The position numbers were made by a program, and so were the translations under genes. From CAZNAQ01 sp964585585 (GTDB taxonomy: Bacteria > Patescibacteriota > Patescibacteriia > Patescibacteriales > JAGXOH01), in NCBI GenBank assembly GCA_964585585.1, contig CAZPEL010000039.1, positions 1 through 8,057 on the forward strand: 8,057 nucleotides of DNA. The letters run 5' to 3'. Below, piece after piece: positions 1 through 6,302 of this stretch. Below the pieces are notes generated by a model. That model saw only the letters and a program-made list of their open reading frames with translations, had not been told where the DNA came from and searched no databases. Each line of letters opens with the position of its first letter. Position 1 is the stretch's first letter.

Positions 1-6
1 TTAACA

Positions 7-12
7 TAAAAT
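7..12 (+). promoter_or_regulatory. Possible -10 box just upstream of cysQ
   Basis: TAAAAT lies 8 nt before the cysQ ATG, and no Shine-Dalgarno sequence is visible between them. A -10 element here would start transcription close to the ATG and give a leaderless or nearly leaderless message. The -35 region would fall outside the window, so this is a weak call based on one hexamer in AT-rich DNA. A similar TAAAAT precedes holB. Confidence 0.25.
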
Positions 13-20
13 TCAAAGAT

Positions 21-839
21 ATGGAAAGTAAAATTTTGGAACATGTTATTGAAACATCAAAGAAAGCCGGCTGGGCCGCTTTGGATTATTATAATTCCGA
101 GGTTGAGGTTGACAAGAAGGAGGATGACAGCCCCATAACCAAGGCGGACCGGGAGTCCAATCGGATCATTTTGGAGGAGCTGAGCCGGTATGATTACGGT
201 ATTCTGTCCGAGGAAAAAGAGGATGACAAAAAGAGACTGGAACAGGACCGGGTGTGGGTGATCGATCCCCTGGACGGCACTAAGGATTTTATTAACCAAA
301 CCGATGAGTTTTCCGTAATGATCGGGTTAGTGGAGCATACCGGCAAGCTTTTTCGTCCCATTTTGGGAGTGGTTTATGTTCCGGCTCAGGACACAGTCTA
401 TTATGCCCTTAAGGACGGAGGGGCTTTTAAGAAGGTTTCCGATGATGATCCCGAGCCGATTCGGGTTTCCGAGGTTGATACCGCTTCCGAGTGCCGCATG
501 GTAGGCAGCCGTTTTCATTCTTCCGAGCTGGAGGATAAGATAGAGAAGGCCCTGGAGATACAGACCAGGATCCCTTGCGGTAGCGTCGGGGTTAAGATAA
601 GCAAAATAGCTTCCGGGGAAGCGGAGCTCAATTTTAACCCCAGCGACAAAACTTGGGAATGGGATGTTTGCGCCCCGGACATAATAATGATGGAGGCCGG
701 CGGCACTTTGACCGATCTGGACGGTAAATTCTTTAACTACAATCGAAAAGATCCTCGGAATCATCGGGGGTATATAGCCAGTAACGGCTCTTGCCATAAT
801 CATGTAATAGAGGAGGTGCAAAATTATGAAAAGGATTAA
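21..839 (+). CDS. cysQ: 3'(2'),5'-bisphosphate nucleotidase (PAP phosphatase), CysQ-like
   Basis: This 272-aa protein belongs to the Mg2+-dependent, lithium-sensitive inositol-monophosphatase superfamily. Visible metal-site motifs are Ser-Glu-Glu at residues 63-65, DPLDGT at 82-87 (WVIDPLDGTKDF context), and WEWDVCAP at 212-219 with Asp215, followed by an EAGG stretch at 225-228. These are the three standard signature blocks of the family. CysQ hydrolyses 3'-phosphoadenosine 5'-phosphate, the by-product of PAPS use, to AMP and phosphate in the cytoplasm. The family also includes inositol monophosphatases and sugar-phosphate phosphatases. The CysQ assignment rests on the motif style and on the overlap with sat, whose start codon lies inside the end of this gene. 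The ATG at 21 lacks a Shine-Dalgarno sequence. The next gene's AGGAGG lies within this gene's last codons, implying one transcript. Confidence is high for the superfamily and good for PAP as substrate. Confidence 0.88.
   Translation: MESKILEHVIETSKKAGWAALDYYNSEVEVDKKEDDSPITKADRESNRIILEELSRYDYGILSEEKEDDKKRLEQDRVWVIDPLDGTKDFINQTDEFSVMIGLVEHTGKLFRPILGVVYVPAQDTVYYALKDGGAFKKVSDDDPEPIRVSEVDTASECRMVGSRFHSSELEDKIEKALEIQTRIPCGSVGVKISKIASGEAELNFNPSDKTWEWDVCAPDIIMMEAGGTLTDLDGKFFNYNRKDPRNHRGYIASNGSCHNHVIEEVQNYEKD
811..816 (+). promoter_or_regulatory. Strong ribosome binding site for sat inside the cysQ end
   Basis: A perfect AGGAGG sits 9 nt before the ATG at 826 and within the cysQ coding region. It fixes the sat start and supports translational coupling of the two overlapping genes. 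Confidence 0.85.
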
Positions 840-1890
840 GGTAGCCCCGGCTGTTTTAAGGGAGGCCTATAATATTTTTGACGGCGTCTATGCTCCGGTT
901 TCCGGTTTTTTAAAAAGGAGTGATCTGGAATCAGTCCTTTTTAATATGCGCTTATCCGAGGGAGGTATTTGGCCTATACCGATCGTTTTGAATATATCGG
1001 AGCGGGAGTATCGGGATCTGGGCGATGCGGAGCAGATATCTTTGACGGACGAACGGGGAAAGACCCGGGTAGTGCTGGATGATGTTGAGGTCTATGAATA
1101 TGACCGAGAGATTTATGTCAGGCAGGTTTTCGGGACCGATAGCAATGATCACCCCGGAGTGGCCGCGGCCAGACAGGGCGGAAAGTATTTTTTGGGTGGA
1201 GAAGTCAAATGGGCGGATCCGAACAGAAAGAATCCGGCTCGTTATTTTACGCCTTCCCAAACCCGGGATCTATTCCGAAAAAAGGGCTGGCGGACAGTGG
1301 TGGCCTTCCAGACCCGGAATATACCGCACCGAAGCCATGAATTTTTACAGAAACAGGCCCTAAAGATCGCGGACGCGGTCTTTATTCAGCCGGTAATAGG
1401 CAAAAAGAAAAAAGGAGATTTTAAGGATGAATTGATCCTTAAGGGCTATGAATCCTTATTGGAAAAATATTACCCCCAAGGCAGGTATTATCTGGCCAGC
1501 TTGCCTTTGCAAATGAGATATGCCGGACCTAAAGAGGCGGTAATGCATGCTTTGATCCGGCGGAATTTCGGTTGTAGCCATATGATAATCGGTCGGGACC
1601 ACGCCGGCGTGAACGGTTTTTACGGCCCTTTGGAGGCGCAGAATATATTTGATGAATTTTCCTCGGAGGAGTTGGGAATAGAGATATTAAAATTCGGAGA
1701 GGTAAAGCATTGTTCCGCTTGCGGCGGTCTTAATTTTGCCTCTACTTGTCCCCACAACGGCGAGGATCATATTTCCTTGAGCGGAACCGGGATTCGGGAG
1801 ATGATCAGCCGGGGGCAAAAGTTGCCGGAAGAATTGGTCCGGCCGGAGATATCGGAATTATTATTAAATCATCCCGACCCTTTTGTTTAG
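826..1890 (+). CDS. sat: Sulfate adenylyltransferase (ATP sulfurylase)
   Basis: This 354-aa protein makes adenosine 5'-phosphosulfate (APS) and pyrophosphate from ATP and sulfate, the first step of sulfate activation. The nucleotide-binding QxRNxxHxxHE block is at residues 162-172 (QTRNIPHRSHE), and GRDHAGV is at 256-262. A C-x2-C-x8-C cluster (C296, C299, C308) with nearby His residues resembles the zinc site of bacterial and archaeal homo-oligomeric Sat. The block LSGTGIREM at 318-326 is the usual C-terminal family signature. The protein ends soon after, with no fused APS kinase. The start at 826 is fixed by AGGAGG at 811-816. The N-terminus is short: the conserved VYAPVSGFL segment begins near residue 21, where relatives usually have a longer PUA-like lead-in. 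The gene overlaps cysQ by 14 bp and ends before a strong terminator hairpin. It is not the CysD/CysN type. Its product could feed PAPS synthesis for sulfation or assimilation, but the window does not show which. Confidence 0.95.
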   Translation: MKRIKVAPAVLREAYNIFDGVYAPVSGFLKRSDLESVLFNMRLSEGGIWPIPIVLNISEREYRDLGDAEQISLTDERGKTRVVLDDVEVYEYDREIYVRQVFGTDSNDHPGVAAARQGGKYFLGGEVKWADPNRKNPARYFTPSQTRDLFRKKGWRTVVAFQTRNIPHRSHEFLQKQALKIADAVFIQPVIGKKKKGDFKDELILKGYESLLEKYYPQGRYYLASLPLQMRYAGPKEAVMHALIRRNFGCSHMIIGRDHAGVNGFYGPLEAQNIFDEFSSEELGIEILKFGEVKHCSACGGLNFASTCPHNGEDHISLSGTGIREMISRGQKLPEELVRPEISELLLNHPDPFV

Positions 1891-1929
1891 TTTGGCAACC
1901 AGGAGGGCTATTTAAGTAGCAGTAAATTC

Positions 1930-1967
1930 AAAAACCCCGGGATCCGGATGCGGGTCTCGGGGTTTTT
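1930..1967. terminator. Bidirectional intrinsic terminator between convergent genes
   Basis: AAAAACCCCG at 1930-1939 is perfectly complementary to CGGGGTTTTT at 1958-1967. The inner segments GGATCCG and CGGGTCT extend the stem with non-canonical pairs around a GATG loop. A T-tract on the right and an A-tract on the left make it work as a rho-independent terminator in both directions. It stands between the ends of sat (1890) and the minus-strand glycosylphosphotransferase gene (1995). Confidence 0.88.
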
Positions 1968-1994
1968 GTTCAAAAAAATTGTTCACTTTCGGTT

Positions 1995-3359
1995 TTAGCG
2001 TCCGGCTTTGCTGATAATGGTGGAGATGGTTTTTAAAGCTATGGACAGGTCCAGATAAACAGAGCGATTTTTGATATAGAAAAGATCGTATTGCAGTTTT
2101 TTCAAAGTGTCCTCATAGCTGGGGGAGTGGTATTCCCCGGATATTTGATCCCAACCGGTTATACCGGGTTTAACCAGCATTCTTTCTCCGTAAAAAGGGA
2201 TCTGCCCTTCCAGTTTTTCTATTAGTTCCGGTCTTTCCGGCCTGGGGCCGACAAAACTCATTTCTCCTTTTAAGATATTGAGTGTTTGCGGCAGTTCGTC
2301 CAGTCGGGTCTTTCTTAGCAAGCTTCCGAATTTAGTTATTCTTTTGTCTTGGACTTGGGTGGGTGAATGGTCGTTTGCTTCCGTTTTCATGGTTCGGAAT
2401 TTTATCATGGTAAAGGGGCGGCCGTGTTGCCCGGAACGTTTTTGGCGGAAGAAAACCGGCCCCGGACTTTCCAGCTTTATTATCAAAGCTATAAAGGGAT
2501 AGAGGGGCGAAGTCAGAATCAGGAGGAGTAAGCTGAAGGCAAAATCATAAGCTCTTTTGATCCGGTCGAACCAATCTTTGTTGCCTTCGCTTAAGTTTTC
2601 CAGGAACCAAGTTTGGTTGATGATGTCTATGGGAACCCGCCCGGTGATATTCTCAAATATGTCGGACAAGGAAACAAAACTCACTTTAAAGGGCAGGCAG
2701 TTGAACAGAGTGGAGCGTATCTCCGGGAAGTTTTTTATATTTTGATTCAAGATAACGGTGTTTATTCTTTTTTTCCGGATAAGGTCCCGGAGTTTGCCCG
2801 CTTGGTTAAAGACCGGAATTTTTTCGAATTCCTTTTTATCCCTTTGCGGGTCAAAAACAAAGCTTATTTTGTAGCCCAGGTGGGGTTTTTCTTTGATCTC
2901 CCGGATCAGGGAGGCGGTTTCCGGCGAGGCCCCGATAATAGCCAGGTTGGTCTTGGGTATGTAGGAGCTTAAGCTCCAGCTAAAGATCTTTCTCCAGGCC
3001 AGGAATAAGAACAAATAGATTACCGCGAATACGGCCAGATTGGTTTTGGGCGAGATATTGTCGGCCACTGCGGTGATATAAAAGAAAATAATGGATATTA
3101 CCACCGCTGTCAGAAAATTCTTTAGAGCCAGTTTTATGAATTTGGGAGTATTGGCTATGGAGCTTAGATCATAAAGGTCGGAGATATAGAATACAAGGAT
3201 CCATATCAGAAGCAGAAAGGAAAAGGAGGGCAAGTGGTCTTGCCATAGTTGGCCGGAGGGAATTTGGCCATATCTAAGAGTCAGGGCCAGGTAAAGCCCC
3301 AAATAAAAAAACGCCACATCTCCGGCCAATAAGAAGATTTTTTTGAATCGTGATCTCAT
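1995..3359 (-). CDS. Polyprenyl-phosphate sugar-1-phosphate transferase initiating exopolysaccharide synthesis
   Basis: From the ATG at 3359 this encodes 454 aa, the usual size for WcaJ/WbaP-type enzymes. The order is: a basic start (MRSRFKKIFLLAGD), four hydrophobic segments in the first ~125 residues, a CoA-binding/Rossmann-like middle region around residues 135-230 (NLAIIGASPETASL), a hydrophobic segment at about 271-296, and a C-terminal bacterial sugar transferase domain (PF02397 style). That domain shows KFRTM at 320-324, DELPQ at 354-358 and PRPERPEL at 372-379, the family's catalytic and binding signatures. Such enzymes move a sugar-1-phosphate from a nucleotide sugar to undecaprenyl phosphate at the inner membrane face. 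The sugar cannot be read from sequence. A longer reading from a TTG at 3476 would add 39 residues and run into the start of holB; I prefer 3359 because the family normally begins at this basic/hydrophobic segment. The gene is convergent with sat and divergent from holB. Confidence 0.92.
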   Translation of the reverse strand: MRSRFKKIFLLAGDVAFFYLGLYLALTLRYGQIPSGQLWQDHLPSFSFLLLIWILVFYISDLYDLSSIANTPKFIKLALKNFLTAVVISIIFFYITAVADNISPKTNLAVFAVIYLFLFLAWRKIFSWSLSSYIPKTNLAIIGASPETASLIREIKEKPHLGYKISFVFDPQRDKKEFEKIPVFNQAGKLRDLIRKKRINTVILNQNIKNFPEIRSTLFNCLPFKVSFVSLSDIFENITGRVPIDIINQTWFLENLSEGNKDWFDRIKRAYDFAFSLLLLILTSPLYPFIALIIKLESPGPVFFRQKRSGQHGRPFTMIKFRTMKTEANDHSPTQVQDKRITKFGSLLRKTRLDELPQTLNILKGEMSFVGPRPERPELIEKLEGQIPFYGERMLVKPGITGWDQISGEYHSPSYEDTLKKLQYDLFYIKNRSVYLDLSIALKTISTIISKAGR

Positions 3360-3369
3360 AGCTGCTTCA

Positions 3370-3398
3370 AATTTATCAAAAGTTGAAGAAAAAAGCAA
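3370..3398 (-). promoter_or_regulatory. Possible promoter for the minus-strand sugar transferase
   Basis: Read on the minus strand, TTGCTT (3398-3393) and TAAATT (3375-3370) are separated by 17 nt. Transcription would start only a few bases before the ATG at 3359. The boxes match consensus only partly. The 8-bp inverted repeat at 3378-3403 covers the -35 box and most of the spacer. Confidence 0.3.
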
Positions 3399-3403
3399 CT
3401 TTT
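3378..3403. repeat. 8-bp inverted repeat in the divergent promoter region
   Basis: AAAAGTTG at 3378-3385 is perfectly complementary to CAACTTTT at 3396-3403, with a 10-nt purine-rich centre. It lies between divergent genes and overlaps the candidate minus-strand promoter, so it could be an operator. It has no GC-rich stem of the kind expected for a terminator. No cognate regulator is visible in the window. Confidence 0.4.
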
Positions 3404-3419
3404 GTCCGGTTTTTTCGGC

Positions 3420-3447
3420 TTGCTTTTGGCTATGATTGTGGTAAAAT
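3420..3447 (+). promoter_or_regulatory. Possible holB promoter, leaderless arrangement
   Basis: TTGCTT (3420-3425) and TAAAAT (3442-3447) are spaced 16 nt apart. The -10 box ends only 6 nt before the holB ATG at 3454, and no Shine-Dalgarno sequence is present. This would give a transcript starting at or next to the start codon. Confidence 0.35.
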
Positions 3448-3453
3448 TTAAAT

Positions 3454-4500
3454 ATGAGTCGATCTATCGCGGACAATCAAGCTTGGCCTTTGGTGGGCAA
3501 CGATCATGTTTCCGATTTTTTATCCCGGAGTATGGTCAATGGCCGGGTTTCCGGTAGTTATATATTTTTGGGTCCGGACGGTCTGGGTAAGACCACGGTG
3601 GCCAAATTCTTTGTGAAAAGTTTATTGTGCCAGCAGGGCGGGGCTTACCCCTGCGGTAATTGCGTTTCTTGCCGGCAAATGGAACATCGGGGCGAGGAGG
3701 ATGATCTATCCGCCGTTCACGGGGATTACCACCTTATCAAGAAGGACCCGGCTAAGAAGAATATTTCCATAGAACAGATCCGGGAATTCAATAAGGCCTT
3801 GAACATGAGCTCCTTCCTGAATTCTTACAAGACTGGTATTATTAAAGGTGCGGAGAATTTGAGTTTAGAGGCCTCCAACGCCCTGCTAAAGACCCTGGAA
3901 GAACCTAAAAAAAAGGTAGTGGTGGTTTTGATCGCTTCTAATTTGGAAAATATTCCCTCTACCGTGGTATCTCGGAGCCAGGTTCTTAATTTTTATCCGG
4001 TTTCCGGCGAGGTTATTTATGACCATCTCTTGAAGAATTATAATACTTCCCGAAGCGCGGCCAAAAATTTCTCCCGCCTCAGTCTGGGCCGGCCGGCCTT
4101 GGCGGTAAAATTTTTAGAAGACCGGGATTTTTTTCAGGATTATCAGGGCAAGGCGGAGATGTTTCTGGATGCTTTGAGCGATCCGGACGCTAATACTCGG
4201 GTGCAGAGATTAAATGAATTTTTGGGAGAGAGATCCTCCGGTCAAGAGGGAGCCAGGCGGGCCTTGAATATCATCGAGGTTTGGCGCGGAGTGGCCCGGG
4301 ATATATTGTTGATAAATTCTCAAAACCAGGACCGGATCCAGCATGAAGTGCTCCGGGAAAAAGTGGACCAAGCGAGGGGCGGATTCAATTTCGGCAAGAG
4401 CTTCCGATTATTGGGCTTATTGCAAAAAGGGGAAAAACAAATAGAGAGCAATGTTAATCCCCGTTTGGTCCTGGAGAATATCCTTTTTAATTTGGCTTAA
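3454..4500 (+). CDS. holB: DNA polymerase III delta' subunit (clamp-loader AAA+ protein)
   Basis: This 348-aa protein is a clamp-loader AAA+ subunit that helps place the beta clamp on DNA. It shows a full Walker A at residues 40-48 (GPDGLGKTT) and a four-cysteine zinc module at C59, C67, C70 and C73. The delta'-typical block SIEQIREFNKAL occurs near 105-116, followed by SNALLKTLEEP at 141-151 and a sensor-1-like ASN at 161-163. The Walker B region is degenerate: IIKGAE at 129-134 where relatives have acidic residues such as DDAE. The usual SRC motif reads SRS at 173-175, keeping the arginine that can act as a finger for the neighbouring subunit. The short length and the SIEQIRE block favour HolB over DnaX. 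The ATG at 3454 has no Shine-Dalgarno sequence. The lipoprotein gene follows after only 15 nt, so they are probably co-transcribed. Confidence 0.88.
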   Translation: MSRSIADNQAWPLVGNDHVSDFLSRSMVNGRVSGSYIFLGPDGLGKTTVAKFFVKSLLCQQGGAYPCGNCVSCRQMEHRGEEDDLSAVHGDYHLIKKDPAKKNISIEQIREFNKALNMSSFLNSYKTGIIKGAENLSLEASNALLKTLEEPKKKVVVVLIASNLENIPSTVVSRSQVLNFYPVSGEVIYDHLLKNYNTSRSAAKNFSRLSLGRPALAVKFLEDRDFFQDYQGKAEMFLDALSDPDANTRVQRLNEFLGERSSGQEGARRALNIIEVWRGVARDILLINSQNQDRIQHEVLREKVDQARGGFNFGKSFRLLGLLQKGEKQIESNVNPRLVLENILFNLA

Positions 4501-4515
4501 TTTTAAAAATATAAT

Positions 4516-5592
4516 ATGCGGACTAAAAAATTATTTTCTTTGATCTCGATCCTATTTTTGGCCCTGCTTGTTTCCGGGTGTTCCATTAAATTTCAAGGCG
4601 GCGATGGCGGCGGTAAAAATAATAAAGGCGGGGTTTTTGTGAGCGGGAACAAGGGGCGGACCTGGAAACATATGGTCTCGGTTCCCACTGTCAACGGCAA
4701 GACCGAAAGCATCGGCCAAGTGACTGTGAATAAATTGGTCCAAGACCCCAGTGACCCCAACGCCATTTATTTGCCCAGCAGGAGCAACGGAATGTATTAC
4801 ACTTATAATATTTCCAAGGGTTGGAATAAGGCGGAGGGATTGCCTAACACCAGGATAGACGCGGTGGCTATCAATCCCCAGTCCAAATGTATTATTTACG
4901 CTTCAGCCAATAATAAGCTGTATAAATCAACGGATTGCAACCGGACTTGGGAAGCGGTATATTACGATAATTCCAAAAAGGCCAATATCAAGGGTATAGC
5001 TATAGACCATTATGACCCCAACCGTATATTTATCGGTACTACTCAAGGTTTATTATTAAAATCCGAGGACGGAGGCAATACTTGGCAGCGGATAAAAAAT
5101 ATCAAAAACAAGATCACCGAGTTGTATGTCAGCCCCCATGACAGCCGGGTTATGTTCGCCACCACCAGGGATAAAGGAACTTATCGCACCCAGGACGGAG
5201 GGGAGGAATGGGTCAGTTTGGAAAAAAACATGAAGGAATTTGACAATAGTACCAAGGTCCGGGATCTGTATATGCCCACTTCGGAAAAAGGCCTTATGTT
5301 CATTGCCACTAACTACGGTTTGTTGAAGTCCAATGATTTTGGCGACACTTGGTCCAGTATAGAGCTTTTAACTCCGAAGAAAAGGGCCACTATAAATTCC
5401 GTGGCGGTGAATTCCAAAAATCTTCAGGAGATATATTATGTCACTAAGAAAACTTTTTATCGTTCTTTGGACGGGGGTGAAAGCTGGAGCTCCGAGGCCT
5501 TGCCTACCGCCAGACCGGGCCAGGACCTGTTGATACATCCGGAGAAAACTAATATAATCTATTTGGGTATAGGACCCGATCCCAATAATTAA
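4516..5592 (+). CDS. Lipoprotein with a seven-repeat Asp-box (BNR/sortilin-like) beta-propeller
   Basis: This 358-aa protein starts with a lipoprotein signal: two lysines, a hydrophobic core, and the lipobox LVSGC with Cys22 as the predicted lipidation site. A Gly/Asn/Lys-rich linker (about 28-39) follows. The rest is a repeat array of the Asp-box type S-x-D-x-G-x-T-W. Box tryptophans fall at W50, W103 (degenerate box), W145, W190, W232, W279 and W324, a spacing of 42-53 residues that fits one blade each of a seven-bladed propeller. Related folds occur in sialidases, the VPS10/sortilin domain and YCF48-type assembly factors, but no catalytic set is recognised, so a binding or scaffolding role outside the membrane is more likely than an enzyme. 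No Shine-Dalgarno sequence precedes the ATG. The gene lies 15 nt after holB and 65 nt before frr, neither of which suggests its role. Fold confidence is high; function is unknown. Confidence 0.85.
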   Translation: MRTKKLFSLISILFLALLVSGCSIKFQGGDGGGKNNKGGVFVSGNKGRTWKHMVSVPTVNGKTESIGQVTVNKLVQDPSDPNAIYLPSRSNGMYYTYNISKGWNKAEGLPNTRIDAVAINPQSKCIIYASANNKLYKSTDCNRTWEAVYYDNSKKANIKGIAIDHYDPNRIFIGTTQGLLLKSEDGGNTWQRIKNIKNKITELYVSPHDSRVMFATTRDKGTYRTQDGGEEWVSLEKNMKEFDNSTKVRDLYMPTSEKGLMFIATNYGLLKSNDFGDTWSSIELLTPKKRATINSVAVNSKNLQEIYYVTKKTFYRSLDGGESWSSEALPTARPGQDLLIHPEKTNIIYLGIGPDPNN

Positions 5593-5625
5593 TGATCACG
5601 ATCTAATATTTAACTTCAGGGTGTT

Positions 5626-5639
5626 GCGGGTGATCCCGC
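5626..5639 (+). other. Small GC hairpin in the frr leader
   Basis: GCGGG at 5626-5630 pairs with CCCGC at 5635-5639 around a TGAT loop, and flanking GTT and AAC could extend the stem with a bulge. No T-tract follows, so it is not an intrinsic terminator. It ends 18 nt before the preferred frr ATG and could affect initiation or be incidental. Confidence 0.35.
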
Positions 5640-5657
5640 ATAACCTTGCCAGATATT

Positions 5658-6212
5658 ATGAATAGTTATTTAGAATCAAGACAGGAGGAATTCCAAAAAG
5701 CGGTGGATTTCTTTAAAAGCGAAATTTCCAAAATACGGGCCGGTCGGGCCAATTCCGCTATTTTGGACGGAGTGTTCGTAGAGGCCTACGGAACCAGGAT
5801 GCCGGTTCAGGGAGTGGCCAATATCAATGTTCAGGATTCCAAAAATATATTGGTGGAGCCGTGGGACAAGAGTGTACTCAAGGAGGTGGAAAAGGCCATA
5901 AGCGAAGCCCAGCTGGGTCTGAATATAAATGATGACGGCAACAAGATCCGTTTGACCCTGCCGGAAACTACCGAGGAGACCAGAAAAGAGCTGACCAAGA
6001 AATTGAATGAAAAATTGGAGCAGGCCCGGATATCAATTCGTCAGATCCGGGAAGAGATCAAAAAGGATATAGAGGAAGCGGAGAAGAACAAGGAGATAAC
6101 CGAAGATGATAGGTACGATTTTATCGAGGAGCTGGACAAGGAAGTGGAAAAGATAAACAATCAACTCAAGGAAACTCGGGATAAAAAAGAGGAAGACATC
6201 ATGACGGTTTAA
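5658..6212 (+). CDS. frr: Ribosome recycling factor
   Basis: This 184-aa protein (from the ATG at 5658) splits post-termination ribosomes together with EF-G. Family blocks are visible in order: the first long helix ending in SKIRAGRA, LDGVFVEAYGTRMPV, INVQDSKNILVEPWDKS, LGLNINDDGNKIRLTLPETTEETRKEL, then the long helical stretch with RQIREEIKKDIEEAEKNKEITEDD and the C-terminal KEEDIMTV. The spaced arginines of RQIRE correspond to the conserved arginine pair of the family. A TTG at 5646 in the same frame would add four residues. I prefer 5658 because the distance to SKIRAGRA then matches other RRFs and the length fits the usual ~185. Neither start has a clear Shine-Dalgarno sequence. In many bacteria frr is followed by uppS, cdsA, dxr and rseP; here rseP comes next, after a 90-nt repeat-filled gap. 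Confidence 0.95.
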   Translation: MNSYLESRQEEFQKAVDFFKSEISKIRAGRANSAILDGVFVEAYGTRMPVQGVANINVQDSKNILVEPWDKSVLKEVEKAISEAQLGLNINDDGNKIRLTLPETTEETRKELTKKLNEKLEQARISIRQIREEIKKDIEEAEKNKEITEDDRYDFIEELDKEVEKINNQLKETRDKKEEDIMTV

Positions 6213-6214
6213 TG

Positions 6215-6284
6215 CATTGTTTCATTGTTTCATTGTTAAATTGTTGTATGGGCAATGAAGCAATGAAGCAATGAAACAATTTAA
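6215..6284 (+). repeat. Intergenic dyad of iterated 8-nt words between frr and rseP
   Basis: The left half holds CATTGTTT at 6215-6222 and 6223-6230, then CATTGTTA at 6231-6238. The right half holds CAATGAAG at 6253-6260 and 6261-6268, then CAATGAAA at 6269-6276. Positions 6215-6235 can pair with 6253-6273 over 21 bp with only two T-G wobbles and a 17-nt loop. A competing perfect 10-bp pairing joins TTAAATTGTT (6236-6245) with AACAATTTAA (6275-6284), and the two folds exclude each other. The element starts 2 nt after the frr stop and ends 18 nt before the rseP ATG, so it forms most of the intergenic RNA. No T-tract follows. Confidence 0.85.
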
Positions 6285-6302
6285 TCATGTAACAATGAAT
6301 CT

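Noticed and set aside
327..821. Long antisense reading frame within cysQ
   Set aside because: It is a shadow of a well-supported gene, has no ribosome binding site and no recognisable domain.
3357..3476. Longer sugar transferase starting at a TTG at 3476
   Set aside because: The extra 39 residues have no family resemblance, the start codon is TTG, and the extension overlaps the start of holB. The ATG at 3359 gives the normal N-terminus.
3454..4500. DnaX (gamma/tau) in place of HolB
   Set aside because: The protein is short, lacks a DnaX C-terminal region, and has the SIEQIRE block and altered Walker B typical of delta'.
6215..6284. CRISPR-like array
   Set aside because: The units are 8 nt and contiguous, in two opposite orientations, with no spacers and no cas genes.
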